Shown: positions 8,356-18,414, counted from the stretch's first letter. The stretch: DNA of 34,461 nucleotides from Spirochaetia bacterium (GCA_025997675.1 BNUX01000025.1:1-34461); one strand, 5' to 3'. Notes: generated by a model not told the origin, from the letters alone. Translations and numbers: made by a program.

Positions 8356-8804
8356 GATTTCCTTCCCCGTGAAACGGCGCGTATCCTGTCCCCGAGGATC
8401 TCCACCGCCTTCTCCACCATCTTTCCCAGGGGCAGAGCTTCAAACCCCGCCAGGGTAAAGTGATCCTGCTGTATGGGTACCAGTATCCGGTCCCCCCGCG
8501 CACCCAGGACCGCCTCCGCCATGGAACCGGTAATCTCCCCCATAAGGGCGTTCGCCAGCACAATCCCGATGGGCCCCAGGATGAAGTCCCCCAGCCCCAC
8601 CGAAACCTTCACTGCGTTTTCCCCGGTGGCTCCCCGGTGGGCGCCGGCCTTGACCATCCGCTCCGTGGCCGCCGAATTGGTCCCCAGGGCAATAATCTCC
8701 CACTCCCCCGGCCATTCCCGGTCAAGGAGTTCCCGGATTTTGCCGATCAACTGCACCCCGATACCGCCGCCCATGCCGTCCACAATTACGATGCTTCTTT
8801 TCAT
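8352..8804 (-). CDS. DUF3842 family protein
   Basis: The protein has 150 residues. It begins with a nucleotide-binding-like strand and glycine loop (SIVIVDGMGGGIG), then EIIALGTNSAAT, GAHRGATGENAV, LGPIGIVLANALMGEIT and a C-terminal RILVPIQQDHFTLAG. This order matches DUF3842, a family of unknown function. It is likely cytoplasmic: no signal peptide or membrane segment was seen. It is the first gene of a tight unit (overlapping the MFS gene, then larE-C-B), so a link to nickel-pincer cofactor use is possible but unproven. There is no Shine-Dalgarno sequence. A promoter lies immediately upstream. Confidence 0.8.
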   Translation of the reverse strand: MKRSIVIVDGMGGGIGVQLIGKIRELLDREWPGEWEIIALGTNSAATERMVKAGAHRGATGENAVKVSVGLGDFILGPIGIVLANALMGEITGSMAEAVLGARGDRILVPIQQDHFTLAGFEALPLGKMVEKAVEILGDRIRAVSRGRKS

Positions 8805-8813
8805 ACTATAACT

Positions 8814-8843
8814 ATCTTAAGCATATACTCAGGAATCTTTCAA
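8814..8843 (-). promoter_or_regulatory. Candidate promoter of DUF3842-MFS-larECB, spacer shared with the receptor promoter
   Basis: On the minus strand: TTGAAA (8843-8838), 18 bp, TAAGAT (8819-8814), nine bases before the ATG at 8804. Start of transcription is expected within about 3 bases of the ATG. The spacer core ATTCCTGAGTATATGC is nearly identical to that upstream of the TonB-dependent receptor (ATTCCTGCGTATATGC). It overlaps the last codons of the receptor gene. Confidence 0.45.
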
Positions 8844-11599
8844 TAGCTCCACTTAAACCCGAAGGAACCCATGGGAATAGGGAACCCGTAAGCGGCCAGG
8901 CTGCTCCCCTTATCTTCCTTTCCGGTGTAGTCATTGTAGGTGGTTGTTTCTTCGGCTTTGTACACCAGGGATAACAGGTTTTCTACGCCGACGTATATTT
9001 CTGTCTGCACCTTGCCCTTCCGGTTAAAAATAAAAAAGGAAAACTTAAGATCCAGCGGGAGAACCCAGGGCCCCCGGGTTTCTTCCCGGCGTATTACGGG
9101 GCGGCGGAATTTCTGAATGATCACCTGGTTGCCGTTTTCGTCCAGGACGGGATCATATTTTTGCGTTTCCTCATTCCAGGTGACCTGCTGTACCGGGTAG
9201 GGGATAACCTCTCCATAGATCGTTTTGATGAGAGGCTGGCCCGAGGCAAGGCCGAAACGAAGGGCGATATTGAACTGCCTTAAGGGTTTTATGTTCAGCA
9301 CCAGGTTGAAGTTGTTGAACCGGTGGAAGGAGGGGTAGTACCAGTCACCCCCATGCTCCCCGATCCCGCCAAAACCAAATTCACTGCTGGTAGGTTCGCG
9401 GTACCGGGCGTAGGTAAAGGTGTAGGAAATCCAGCCGTCTATATACCGGGATGTTAATTTTTGCAGCTGTAAATCAAAGCCCCCGATGTGACCTTCCCCA
9501 TCAAATCCCCACCCCACATCAACGCTGTTTCTGCTCAGATCCGCCAGTATATGTGCGCGGTCAAAAACATATTTGTAGTACCCTTCGATAGTAAAGCTCC
9601 ACCCCCCGGTTACATCAACCCTGGTTCCCAGTACGGATGTCCAGGACCGGTTCAGCTTCATATCATCCAGGCCCCTGTTGTTCCCCTCAATAAAGGAAAT
9701 GTTTTCGTTCATCGATGAAAAGAGGCCCGTGCCGGTGGTGACACTGAGGGATTCGAGGAAACCGGGTATCCTAAACAGATCCTTGTTTTTAAGGATGGTA
9801 AAGTCCAGGTTGAGCCGGGGATTCCACACCGGTTTTGTTACCACATCAAAATCCCTGCCGGCAAAGTAGAGGTGATCCATCCTGAGGCCCAACTCGGCGC
9901 CGAAAAACTGATTGGGGGTGGTATATTCCAGGAGGGTATAGGCGGAACTAAAAAGGCCGTGGTTGTTCACGTCCACAACCTTGTCCAGCGGCCTGAGTAT
10001 TGCCGCCTCCGGAATGCCGGCGATGCCCAAGTTCGACAGCTCATCCAGGCCCTTGGCAAGACCGTCGGCGGCGTATATCTCCCCCACCAGTTGTTCCATA
10101 GGCCCCCCGGCGATGCCCACATTTTCGTACTGCCGCCAGTTGGTGTAGAGTTCCTGCACCCCTGCGGCAAGGAGGAAGCCCGGCAAAGCCGGCCCCAGAT
10201 CCCAGTCCATATCAACGCGGCCCTGGGTGTTGAAAACCAGATTGTCCGAATCAATCTCTGCGTTAAGATCCGGCGCATGGTAGGAATGTGATGCATCAAT
10301 TTTAGCACGATCAATGTTAGTGCCTATCAATTTGTCTTTATATTTATCGATGAATGATTGGGTATAAAAGACTTCCACATCGTTGTTGACCGATCCTTCG
10401 GCAATAAGCTCGGTGTACCCCGCCCCGAGGGTTGTCCTGAGTATCATTTTGGGAATGGGGGTGTAATTGATGCCCGCTATGCCGAAGCCCTGGTAGTTAT
10501 GGTAATCAAAGTTCATGGTCATCCTGCCCGTGATCCCATCGTCCGCCAGGAGACTGTCCTCATCATAACTGGTAATGTATTTCGCCCCCACACCATCGCT
10601 GCCGAAGAAGCCGTTCAGGGTTAATTCAAGATCCGTGGTGAACCGGTAGTTCGCCGACAGGGCGGTACTCCTGATATAGGGGGCAACGGATATCGAATCG
10701 ACCATTCCCAGGATTTCGTTATCCGGCACCGCCTTGCTGATTCCCTGGGCCGCCCATACCAGGGTATCCCAATAGGTGACCTTCCCCATCAGCATGATTC
10801 CCCCCTTGCCAAACAGGGGGTAGGAGAGGTTGAAGCTTGCCGCGCTGGTGGCCAGGCCGACATCCAGTTCGGTTTCCGTGGGGGAGGGCTTTTTGGAGGT
10901 CACCTCCAGGAGGCCCGAAATGGTGTGCCCGTACCGGGTGGAAAAAACGCCGTGGGAAAGCTTGACGCTCTCAATCATTTTGGGGTCGAAGATGGACATG
11001 CCCCCTGCCCAGTGATAGGGCCGGGCCAGGTAAAACCCGTCCAGGACGGCCTCCAAATCCCCGGGGTCGCCCCCGCGAATGGAGGGCATGGCGTTGAACA
11101 TCCCCGAATAGCCCACCCCGGGGAGGAGCTTCACCGAACTCATCACATCCTCGACGATGCCGATTTCCGCAGTCCGGGCCAGTTCCGCCCCGGAAATTGC
11201 CACGCTGCGGCCCAGCTTGGTTTCACTGGCTCCGGGCTGCCGGGCTTCAATGACGAGTTCCCGGTTTTCCATGATGCCCCCCAGCCGCAGGGTCAGGGTA
11301 AAGCTGCTTTGTTCCCGGTTAATGGCCAGCCGGCCGTTTTCATACCCCGGGTAGGCTGCCTGTATCACCACCGGGCGGTCATCGGGAACCGCAATCAGCA
11401 CCTTCCCGTCTTCATCACATTCGTATTCGGCGCCATCCCAGGAACGGATACGGGTCCCCTCCAGGGGTATCCCCAAATCCGCATCCAGAACGATAATCTC
11501 CACGTCCCGGGCAAAAAGGGCGTTATTGGGCAGGCTAAACAAAAGTACCAGGATAGTGAGGAATTTGCCGGTTAAAACCGGCCTCCAATTTTTCGTCAT
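8840..11599 (-). CDS. TonB-dependent outer-membrane receptor with carboxypeptidase-like N-domain
   Basis: From the ATG at 11599 it is 919 residues. A signal peptide (hydrophobic core FLTILVLLFSLP, cut near ALFA) leads into a carboxypeptidase-regulatory-like beta domain (VEIIVLDADLGIPLEGTRI), then a plug (ISGAELARTAEIGIVEDVM; LLPGVGYSGM; SIRGGDPGD; GLLEVTSKKP), then a long barrel ending in the aromatic SFGFKWSY. It should import a scarce ligand through the outer membrane. Its place directly upstream of the lar unit and the shared promoter sequence suggest a nickel complex or a related compound, but this is inference. Upstream in-frame ATGs at 11635 and 11677 are less likely because the signal peptide starts at 11599 and a promoter lies just upstream. 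ExbB, ExbD and TonB are not in the window. Confidence 0.88.
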   Translation of the reverse strand: MTKNWRPVLTGKFLTILVLLFSLPNNALFARDVEIIVLDADLGIPLEGTRIRSWDGAEYECDEDGKVLIAVPDDRPVVIQAAYPGYENGRLAINREQSSFTLTLRLGGIMENRELVIEARQPGASETKLGRSVAISGAELARTAEIGIVEDVMSSVKLLPGVGYSGMFNAMPSIRGGDPGDLEAVLDGFYLARPYHWAGGMSIFDPKMIESVKLSHGVFSTRYGHTISGLLEVTSKKPSPTETELDVGLATSAASFNLSYPLFGKGGIMLMGKVTYWDTLVWAAQGISKAVPDNEILGMVDSISVAPYIRSTALSANYRFTTDLELTLNGFFGSDGVGAKYITSYDEDSLLADDGITGRMTMNFDYHNYQGFGIAGINYTPIPKMILRTTLGAGYTELIAEGSVNNDVEVFYTQSFIDKYKDKLIGTNIDRAKIDASHSYHAPDLNAEIDSDNLVFNTQGRVDMDWDLGPALPGFLLAAGVQELYTNWRQYENVGIAGGPMEQLVGEIYAADGLAKGLDELSNLGIAGIPEAAILRPLDKVVDVNNHGLFSSAYTLLEYTTPNQFFGAELGLRMDHLYFAGRDFDVVTKPVWNPRLNLDFTILKNKDLFRIPGFLESLSVTTGTGLFSSMNENISFIEGNNRGLDDMKLNRSWTSVLGTRVDVTGGWSFTIEGYYKYVFDRAHILADLSRNSVDVGWGFDGEGHIGGFDLQLQKLTSRYIDGWISYTFTYARYREPTSSEFGFGGIGEHGGDWYYPSFHRFNNFNLVLNIKPLRQFNIALRFGLASGQPLIKTIYGEVIPYPVQQVTWNEETQKYDPVLDENGNQVIIQKFRRPVIRREETRGPWVLPLDLKFSFFIFNRKGKVQTEIYVGVENLLSLVYKAEETTTYNDYTGKEDKGSSLAAYGFPIPMGSFGFKWSY

Positions 11600-11624
11600 A
11601 CCGCCGCCCCCGTATTCCAGACTT

Positions 11625-11654
11625 AATTTACGCATATACGCAGGAATTTTTCCA
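11625..11654 (-). promoter_or_regulatory. Candidate promoter of the TonB-dependent receptor
   Basis: On the minus strand: TGGAAA (11654-11649), 18 bp containing ATTCCTGCGTATATGC, then TAAATT (11630-11625). The expected start lies about 15-20 bases before the ATG at 11599, with a G-rich stretch as ribosome site. The near-identical spacer at 8820-8837 suggests joint regulation. Confidence 0.4.
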
Positions 11655-11672
11655 GTATCAGTGGAATTTTTC
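11643..11672. promoter_or_regulatory. Direct repeat GGAATTTTTC, 20 bp apart
   Basis: GGAATTTTTC occurs at 11643-11652 and 11663-11672, and GGAATCTTTC at 8832-8841 upstream of DUF3842. A spacing of about two helical turns would suit a dimeric regulator, but AT-rich short words can recur by chance. Confidence 0.25.
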
Positions 11673-11711
11673 ACCATTTCTCAAAATAATTCATAAAATA
11701 CAAAAAACTGC

Positions 11712-11740
11712 TTGACATACGTGAAAAACCGGCTTAATTT
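11712..11740 (+). promoter_or_regulatory. Promoter of rubrerythrin
   Basis: TTGACA (11712-11717), a 17-bp spacer, TAATTT (11735-11740). The -35 box is perfect. The spacer contains GTGAAAAACC, also present in the glpK promoter spacer. The transcription start would fall inside the operator-like inverted repeat that follows. Confidence 0.65.
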
Positions 11741-11771
11741 AATATTGATAATTATTCTTATTATCAATATT
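11741..11771. promoter_or_regulatory. Fur/PerR-like operator at the rubrerythrin start
   Basis: A perfect 12-bp inverted repeat, AATATTGATAAT and ATTATCAATATT, is separated by 7 bases. The centre, GATAAT-N7-ATTATC, matches 15 of 19 positions of the E. coli Fur consensus. It overlaps the expected transcription start, so a bound repressor would block initiation. For a peroxide-detoxifying gene, PerR is the most natural member of the family (inference). Confidence 0.7.
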
Positions 11772-11788
11772 TTTATCGGAGGTTTACT

Positions 11789-12337
11789 ATGGCGAATTTA
11801 AAGGGCAGCAAAACGGAAGCAAACCTGAAAACGGCTTTTGCGGGAGAATCACAGGCACGGAGCAAGTATTTCTACTTTGCTGCCAAAGCGAAGGAAGAAG
11901 GGTATGCACGCATTGCCCAGGTTTTTGAAGAGACCGGCAATAATGAATACGAACATGCAAAACTCTGGTTTAAGCTGCTGGATGGAATCGGGGACACCCC
12001 CGCGAACCTGAAAACCGCTGCGGCGGGGGAGCACTATGAGTATACCGATATGTATGTCGGCTTTGCCAAGACCGCTCGGGAAGAGGGGTTTGACCAGGTT
12101 GCGGAACGGTTTGAGCAGGTTGCGGGGATCGAAAAGGGCCACGAGGCGCGGTTCCTCAAGCTCCTTGACAAGGCAAAGGCGCCGGTTTCCAAGGACGGCG
12201 CCGTGCAATGGCAGTGCACCAATTGCGGGAACACCCTCAGCGCCAAGCAGGGTCCCACCACCTGCCCGGTATGCGCCCATGCGGATATTCCCTGGTCCGG
12301 GCACCGGGCCTATATTCAGGTAAAGGACACCGACTAG
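11789..12337 (+). CDS. Rubrerythrin
   Basis: Rubrerythrin reduces hydrogen peroxide in anaerobes using a di-iron site and a rubredoxin-like iron centre. The 182-residue protein has the ferritin-like domain with metal-ligand motifs GESQAR (E20), NEYEH, GEHYEY and EKGHE, then a C-terminal rubredoxin-like domain with CTNC and CPVC. Length and order are standard. The start is fixed by GGAGG six bases before the ATG. It stands alone, with its own promoter and a Fur/PerR-like box. A transposase remnant runs toward its 3' end from the other strand. Confidence 0.95.
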   Translation: MANLKGSKTEANLKTAFAGESQARSKYFYFAAKAKEEGYARIAQVFEETGNNEYEHAKLWFKLLDGIGDTPANLKTAAAGEHYEYTDMYVGFAKTAREEGFDQVAERFEQVAGIEKGHEARFLKLLDKAKAPVSKDGAVQWQCTNCGNTLSAKQGPTTCPVCAHADIPWSGHRAYIQVKDTD

Positions 12338-12344
12338 TATTTCC

Positions 12345-12371
12345 GGGGGGCCGCTGTTTTGCAGCTCCCCC
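12345..12371 (+). terminator. Hairpin after rubrerythrin
   Basis: A GC-rich stem (GGGGG with CCCCC, plus inner GCTG with CAGC around TTTTG) lies 8 bp after the stop codon. There is no T-tract, so termination efficiency is doubtful. Confidence 0.3.
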
Positions 12372-13498
12372 ATTCCCCAGAACCAGGTCCCGTACCGCTT
12401 CATCCCAAAGGCCGCTTTTTTCTTTTACCATGAGGGTGAGCATGTACTGTAAATGTGCTTCATCCCACATGGCCCCTGCCTTTTTACACCGTTTTTGGAC
12501 AATTTTCTTATGTTCCTTAAAGTAAAACGCAAGATTGCGCGCCCCTCCCCGGGTTGTTCCCTGACTTGCATCGGGAAACAGTTCATCCGCGCAGGCGCTG
12601 ATCCAGGGCGACCCATCGCTCAGAACCATGGTTTGGGTATACCGGCCATAGCCATTACGCAGGGCGCACTCAAAGAGGTGTTTTTTGAATTCCCCCCGGT
12701 CACCCACATGGGCTACATACTCTTTTTCTACGATATTGTACACCACCCCATTTTTCCGCATCCGCAGGCCGGTACTGTTAAACACAATTCCCAGGGAAAT
12801 ATCCCGGGTACTAATTGTTTCCCGGTCTATGAGTATGTATAAAACGCCCTCCTTATCAGGGGACCCGGTTCGGCCCCCCCTGCTTTCATAAGCCGCCGCC
12901 GCCCGCCGCTTCTCCGCTTCGAACACCTGCTTCCCGATGTAGTAGCTTACCTTCCTGATTTGGTCATCCGAAACCTGTACCTGGTAAAGTTTTTGCACGA
13001 TTTTTTCAACCGCCTTGAAGGACCCCTTGCTTTGGCTCCAAAAGGCAATCTCCGTCATCAGGAGTTTCGTCATCTTAAAGGGCAGGGTGTCAATTTTTAG
13101 CTGTTCATCCAGGGGAATCAGCTCCTTTATGGTTTCATCCCCGTCAACAATCCCCTGTTCCACCCGCAAGGTGCTTCGTTTGATGCATATCTCCCCGTTG
13201 ATGGTTTTTATTCTCCGATCCCGCCTGCCGCCGTTCCGGACAAGCACCCCCTTTTCCTTTAGTTCAGTTTTTTTTTTGCGATCAGATCCTTTTCCGGGAT
13301 ACTATTGACATATCCGTCGTAGAGCCTTGAAACCGCCTGATTGTTCAAGGATTTGAGGTTCCCCATCAATGCCTCAAGCCGGTCTATGGTGAGCTCCCCC
13401 GTTTCCGTTATCCGCTGCAATTCCGCCATATTTTGACTGATATTTGCCGCTATGAGGTCTATGGCTTCCGTTTCCAGCTGGGTAATGCTTTTTTTCAT
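12366..13498 (-). pseudogene. ISLre2-family (UPF0236) transposase remnant with frameshift and internal deletion
   Basis: Two frames together make one degraded transposase. The N-terminal part starts at the ATG at 13498 (MKKSITQLETEAIDLI) and ends at 13259 after an A10 run on the coding strand (bases 13268-13277). The second frame continues with KTELKEKGVLVRNGG, then DRRIKTINGEICIKRSTL, a recognisable ISLre2 block. A -1 shift on A10 joins them. A DGSPWIS motif with one catalytic Asp is present. Then FPDASQ jumps straight to GTTRGGARN and RCKKAGAMWDEAHLQYML, a C-terminal block, so more than a hundred residues with the last catalytic acid appear deleted near 12560. The native stop is lost, and the frame runs on into the antisense of rubrerythrin (to 12237). 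It is not expected to transpose. No terminal repeats were identified. Confidence 0.75.
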
Positions 13499-13508
13499 AC
13501 CCCGGCTT

Positions 13509-13613
13509 TCAGCCTTGCTCTTTACGCTCTTTGATAGCAAGTATATCGGCAATAAGTCTTAGAACAAAGCTAACAAGCAACCCCGCAAACACTATACCCA
13601 TTAAAATATTCAT
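13509..13613 (-). other. Possible 34-residue hydrophobic peptide
   Basis: The frame MNILMGIVFAGLLVSFVLRL followed by a basic tail (KERKEQG) ends 10 bp before the transposase start. It looks like a single membrane helix. Only a weak GGTGG lies upstream, and a longer open frame crosses it from the antisense of glpK. It may be an open frame only. Confidence 0.2.
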
Positions 13614-13700
13614 CTGAAATATATACCACCGGACACAATAACAGTCAAGGGATGATTTGCACGTTAAATATAGTCGCCTAAAAGTTTCGGGTGATTTTTT

Positions 13701-15245
<1,545 letters not shown>

Positions 15246-15274
15246 GCCGGTAATAAGGCACAAAAAAATCATTG

Positions 15275-15305
15275 CTCTCCCCCGGTTTTTCGGGGGAGAG
15301 TTTTT
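15275..15305 (+). terminator. Intrinsic terminator after glpK
   Basis: A perfect 10-bp stem CTCTCCCCCG and CGGGGGAGAG with loop GTTTTT is followed directly by TTTTT. It lies between glpK and the first oxidoreductase gene with no obvious new promoter, so partial readthrough probably sets the expression ratio (inference). Confidence 0.85.
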
Positions 15306-15320
15306 AAAAGGAAAATTCTC

Positions 15321-16754
15321 ATGGAGGATGTTGTTATCATCGGGGGTGGTGTCTGCGGTTGCTCCCTGCTCTATGCCCTGAGCCGGTATAAAGTCCGCGC
15401 AGTATTGGTGGAAAAAGAAAACGATGTGGGGGACGGCGCCAGTAAGGCGAATAGCGGTATTGTCCATGCGGGCTATGATCCCGAACCGAACACCTTGATG
15501 GCAAAATACAATGTCGAAGGTAACCGCTTAATGTATGAATTGTGCGGGGCCCTTGATGTACCCTGCAAAAAAACCGGCTCCGTGGTGGTCGGCTTTAGTG
15601 AAGGGGAGCGCAAGAATATACAGGAACTCTACGACCGTGGAATAGCAAATAAGGTTCCCGGCTTAAAAATTATAGAACAGGATGAACTGCGCCGCCTGGA
15701 GCCGCACCTTAGTAAAACTGCTCTTTTTGCGCTCTATGCCGAAACCGGCGGTGTGGTATCTCCCTGGGAGTTTGCTTCAGCCCAGGCGGAAGCGGCGGTA
15801 ACCGGTGGCGGAGAGGTGCAGCTTGACACCGAGGTACGGGGTATCCGCAAAGAGGCGGGGCATTTTGTGGTTGAAACAAACCGGGGAAACATTGAGGCCC
15901 GCTTTGTGGTAAACGCGGCGGGGGTGTATTCGGATGTAATCAGCCGGATGATCGAGCCTCTGCATTTTACCATTCACCATAAACGGGGACAGTACTATCT
16001 TATGGACCCGGTGACATCCTCCCTGGCGAACACGGTTATTTTTCAGTGCCCCAATGAAAAAGGGAAGGGGATACTGGTAGCGCCCACCGCCCACGGAAAC
16101 CTGATTGTCGGGCCTGACAGTGAAACGGTTAAGGGGGATAACCGGGCGAATACGGCGGCGGGTTTAGCTTTTGTGCGGGAGATGGCCCTGAAGTCGGTGC
16201 CGGAGATTAATTTTTCCCAGTCCATCCGTAACTTTTCCGGGGTCCGCGCCGACAGCGATATGAAGGATTTTCTGGTGGGCGAATCAAAGGATGTGCCGGG
16301 GTTTTTCAACATCGCCGGTATCAAATCGCCGGGTCTCACCTCGTCGCCGGCCATTGCCCTTGATGTGGTGCGGATGCTGGGGGAGGCGGGGCTTGTACTT
16401 GATGCGAACCCGAAGTTTGTGGCAACACGGCGGGTAAAGCGGTTTAAACATATGAATGCCGAGGAGCGGCGGAAGGCGGTGGCGGAAAATCCGCTGTATG
16501 CTACTATTATATGCCGCTGCGAAACGGTTACCGAGGGTGAGATTGTGGACGCTCTTAAACGGCCCCTGCCGCCCCGGTCCCTTGACGCAGTGAAGCGCCG
16601 GTGCAGTTCCGGGATGGGACGCTGCCAGGGCGGGTTCTGCGGGCCCCGGGTGCTGGAGATTATTTCCCGGGAACTGGGTATACCGGTGGGGGATATTCCC
16701 CAGGATCGTGCGGGGATGTATATTGTCTCGGGTGTTACGAAGGAGCCGAAATGA
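15321..16754 (+). CDS. FAD-dependent glycerol-3-phosphate dehydrogenase-like oxidoreductase (DAO + BFD-like [2Fe-2S] domain)
   Basis: This probably oxidises glycerol 3-phosphate to dihydroxyacetone phosphate as the catalytic subunit of an anaerobic-type complex. The 477-residue protein has an N-terminal FAD fold (VVIIGGGVCGCSLLYALSRY; VLVEKENDVGDGAS), the DAO substrate domain (SGIVHAGYDPEPNTLMA), and a C-terminal domain with CRCETVTEGEIVDAL and CSSGMGRCQGGFC. The last four cysteines match a BFD-like [2Fe-2S] site. Gene order glpK / DAO-BFD / NAD-FAD oxidoreductase / DUF1667 is typical of anaerobic bacteria that use this instead of GlpABC. The stop overlaps the next start (ATGA). AAAAGG lies before the ATG. 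Confidence 0.88.
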   Translation: MEDVVIIGGGVCGCSLLYALSRYKVRAVLVEKENDVGDGASKANSGIVHAGYDPEPNTLMAKYNVEGNRLMYELCGALDVPCKKTGSVVVGFSEGERKNIQELYDRGIANKVPGLKIIEQDELRRLEPHLSKTALFALYAETGGVVSPWEFASAQAEAAVTGGGEVQLDTEVRGIRKEAGHFVVETNRGNIEARFVVNAAGVYSDVISRMIEPLHFTIHHKRGQYYLMDPVTSSLANTVIFQCPNEKGKGILVAPTAHGNLIVGPDSETVKGDNRANTAAGLAFVREMALKSVPEINFSQSIRNFSGVRADSDMKDFLVGESKDVPGFFNIAGIKSPGLTSSPAIALDVVRMLGEAGLVLDANPKFVATRRVKRFKHMNAEERRKAVAENPLYATIICRCETVTEGEIVDALKRPLPPRSLDAVKRRCSSGMGRCQGGFCGPRVLEIISRELGIPVGDIPQDRAGMYIVSGVTKEPK

Positions 16755-18022
16755 AAGCGCAATATGATGTTGTCGTCATAGGCGGCGGCCCTGCAGGTTT
16801 GGCGGCGGCCCTGGCCGCAGAGGAAAACGGCGCGAAGAGCGTTTGTATTTTAGAACGGGCCAAGGTGCTGGGGGGCATTTTACAGCAATGTATCCACAAC
16901 GGATTCGGCCTCCATGTTTTTAAAGAGGAACTGACCGGCCCCGAATATGCCGAGCGTTTTATCAACCGTCTTGCGGGTACCAACATTGAGGTTCTCACCG
17001 GGGCAATGGTGCTGGGCTTCCTGGCGGACCGGACCATCTTTGTCATGCAGCGGGAGAATGGGTATATGACCATCAAGGCCGGGGCCATCGTGCTGACCAT
17101 GGGCTGCCGTGAACGGACCCGGGGCGCCCTTGGCATTCCCGGTACCCGGCCTGCGGGGGTGTTGACCGCCGGGGCGGCCCAGCTCTACATGAACATTGAG
17201 GGCTACACCATCGGTAAGCGGGTGGTCATCCTCGGCTCCGGGGACATCGGGCTTATCATGGCCCGGCGGCTTACCCTTGAGGGGGCAGAGGTGCTGGGGG
17301 TCTACGAAGTGCTGCCCTATCCCGGCGGCCTTAACCGGAACATTGTGCAGTGCCTCAACGATTACGATATCCCCCTCTATCTCTCCCATACGGTTGCGGA
17401 TATCCGGGGTGATAAACGGGTGGAGCAAATTGTGGTGGCTAAGGTGGACGAAAAGCGCCAGGTTGTTCCGGGTACCGAAAAAGAGATTGACTGCGATACC
17501 TTGCTCCTGTCGGTTGGCTTGATTCCGGAAAACGAACTTTCCCGGCAGGCCGGTGTGGTCATTGACCCCCGTACCTCAGGCCCGGTGGTGTTTGAAAATA
17601 TGGAGACCAGTATCCCCGGAGTGTTTGCCTCGGGCAATGTGGTGCATGTGCATGACCTGGTGGATTATGTTACCGCCGAGGGACAACGCGCCGGGGCGAA
17701 TGCCGCAAAGTATGTGCTGAGAGCGGGGGCGGAGTCTGCGGCTAAAACCGTGCAGGTTAAAAACGGCAAGGGGGTGCGGTATACCGTTCCCCAGCAGATC
17801 CGCCCGGACCAGGTGGAAAAGTCCGTGGAAGTATTCTTTCGCTCCACGGAAATCTTTAAGGATGTTACCATTTCGGTGAACAGTGGCGGCTCTCTGATTG
17901 CCCATTTTTCCCGGGAACATATGGCCCCCGGGGAAATGGAAAAAATTATCCTGCCGAAAGCCTTTCTTGAAAAAATCGGCGGCGAACTTGAAGTGTCCGT
18001 TACCAAGGAGGAGGCGGTATGA
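16751..18022 (+). CDS. FAD-dependent pyridine nucleotide-disulfide oxidoreductase-like subunit of the G3P complex
   Basis: This 423-residue protein probably passes electrons between the G3P-oxidising subunit and NAD(P) or another carrier. It has an N-terminal FAD motif (DVVVIGGGPAGLAAALAAEE), a second dinucleotide motif (KRVVILGSGDIGLIMARRL), and a late TSIPGVFASGNVVHVHDLVD block typical of thioredoxin-reductase-like flavoproteins. A CGGC-type redox disulfide at the usual position was not seen; the nearby cysteine is in LQQCIHNGFG. The start at 16751 overlaps the preceding stop by 4 bp, and GGAG lies upstream. The end overlaps the DUF1667 gene by 4 bp, so the three subunits should be made together. 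Confidence 0.85.
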   Translation: MKAQYDVVVIGGGPAGLAAALAAEENGAKSVCILERAKVLGGILQQCIHNGFGLHVFKEELTGPEYAERFINRLAGTNIEVLTGAMVLGFLADRTIFVMQRENGYMTIKAGAIVLTMGCRERTRGALGIPGTRPAGVLTAGAAQLYMNIEGYTIGKRVVILGSGDIGLIMARRLTLEGAEVLGVYEVLPYPGGLNRNIVQCLNDYDIPLYLSHTVADIRGDKRVEQIVVAKVDEKRQVVPGTEKEIDCDTLLLSVGLIPENELSRQAGVVIDPRTSGPVVFENMETSIPGVFASGNVVHVHDLVDYVTAEGQRAGANAAKYVLRAGAESAAKTVQVKNGKGVRYTVPQQIRPDQVEKSVEVFFRSTEIFKDVTISVNSGGSLIAHFSREHMAPGEMEKIILPKAFLEKIGGELEVSVTKEEAV

Positions 18023-18414
18023 AAACACTCATTTGTATTGTATGTCCCAAGGGCTGCCACCTTCAGGTGGACGATGCAATAAAGGTAACCGGAAACGGCT
18101 GCGATCGCGGGGCGGTATACGCGGAAAAGGAGATTACCAATCCCACCAGGGTGGTGACCTCTACGGTATGTATCAGAGGCGCCGAGTTTGTCCGGCTGCC
18201 GGTAAAAACCGACCGGGATATTCCCAAGAAGTCGATTTTCGAAGCCATGCGCCTTTTAGACGGCCTGACGGTAAAAGCGCCGGTTAAGGCGGGTGATATT
18301 ATTGTGCCGGATATTCTCAACACGGGCGCGAACTTTGTCGCCACCCGCACGCTAAAAAAAGTTGCGTGGAATAACGGTGAGAAAAGTTTGACAAATAATA
18401 AAGGGGCGTGTTAG
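18019..18414 (+). CDS. DUF1667 protein, small iron-sulfur-like subunit of the G3P module
   Basis: This 131-residue protein has an N-terminal cysteine cluster (CIVCPKGC, then GNGCDRG) suited to binding a metal or Fe-S cluster. A second half reads VTSTVCIRG and ends DIIVPDILNTGANFVATR. This is the DUF1667 pattern, which regularly follows the DAO-BFD and NAD-FAD genes in glycerol operons. A role as an electron-transfer or assembly subunit is inference. The start overlaps the preceding stop (ATGA). The -35 box of the glpF promoter lies within its last codons and the -10 box overlaps its stop. Confidence 0.85.
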   Translation: MKTLICIVCPKGCHLQVDDAIKVTGNGCDRGAVYAEKEITNPTRVVTSTVCIRGAEFVRLPVKTDRDIPKKSIFEAMRLLDGLTVKAPVKAGDIIVPDILNTGANFVATRTLKKVAWNNGEKSLTNNKGAC

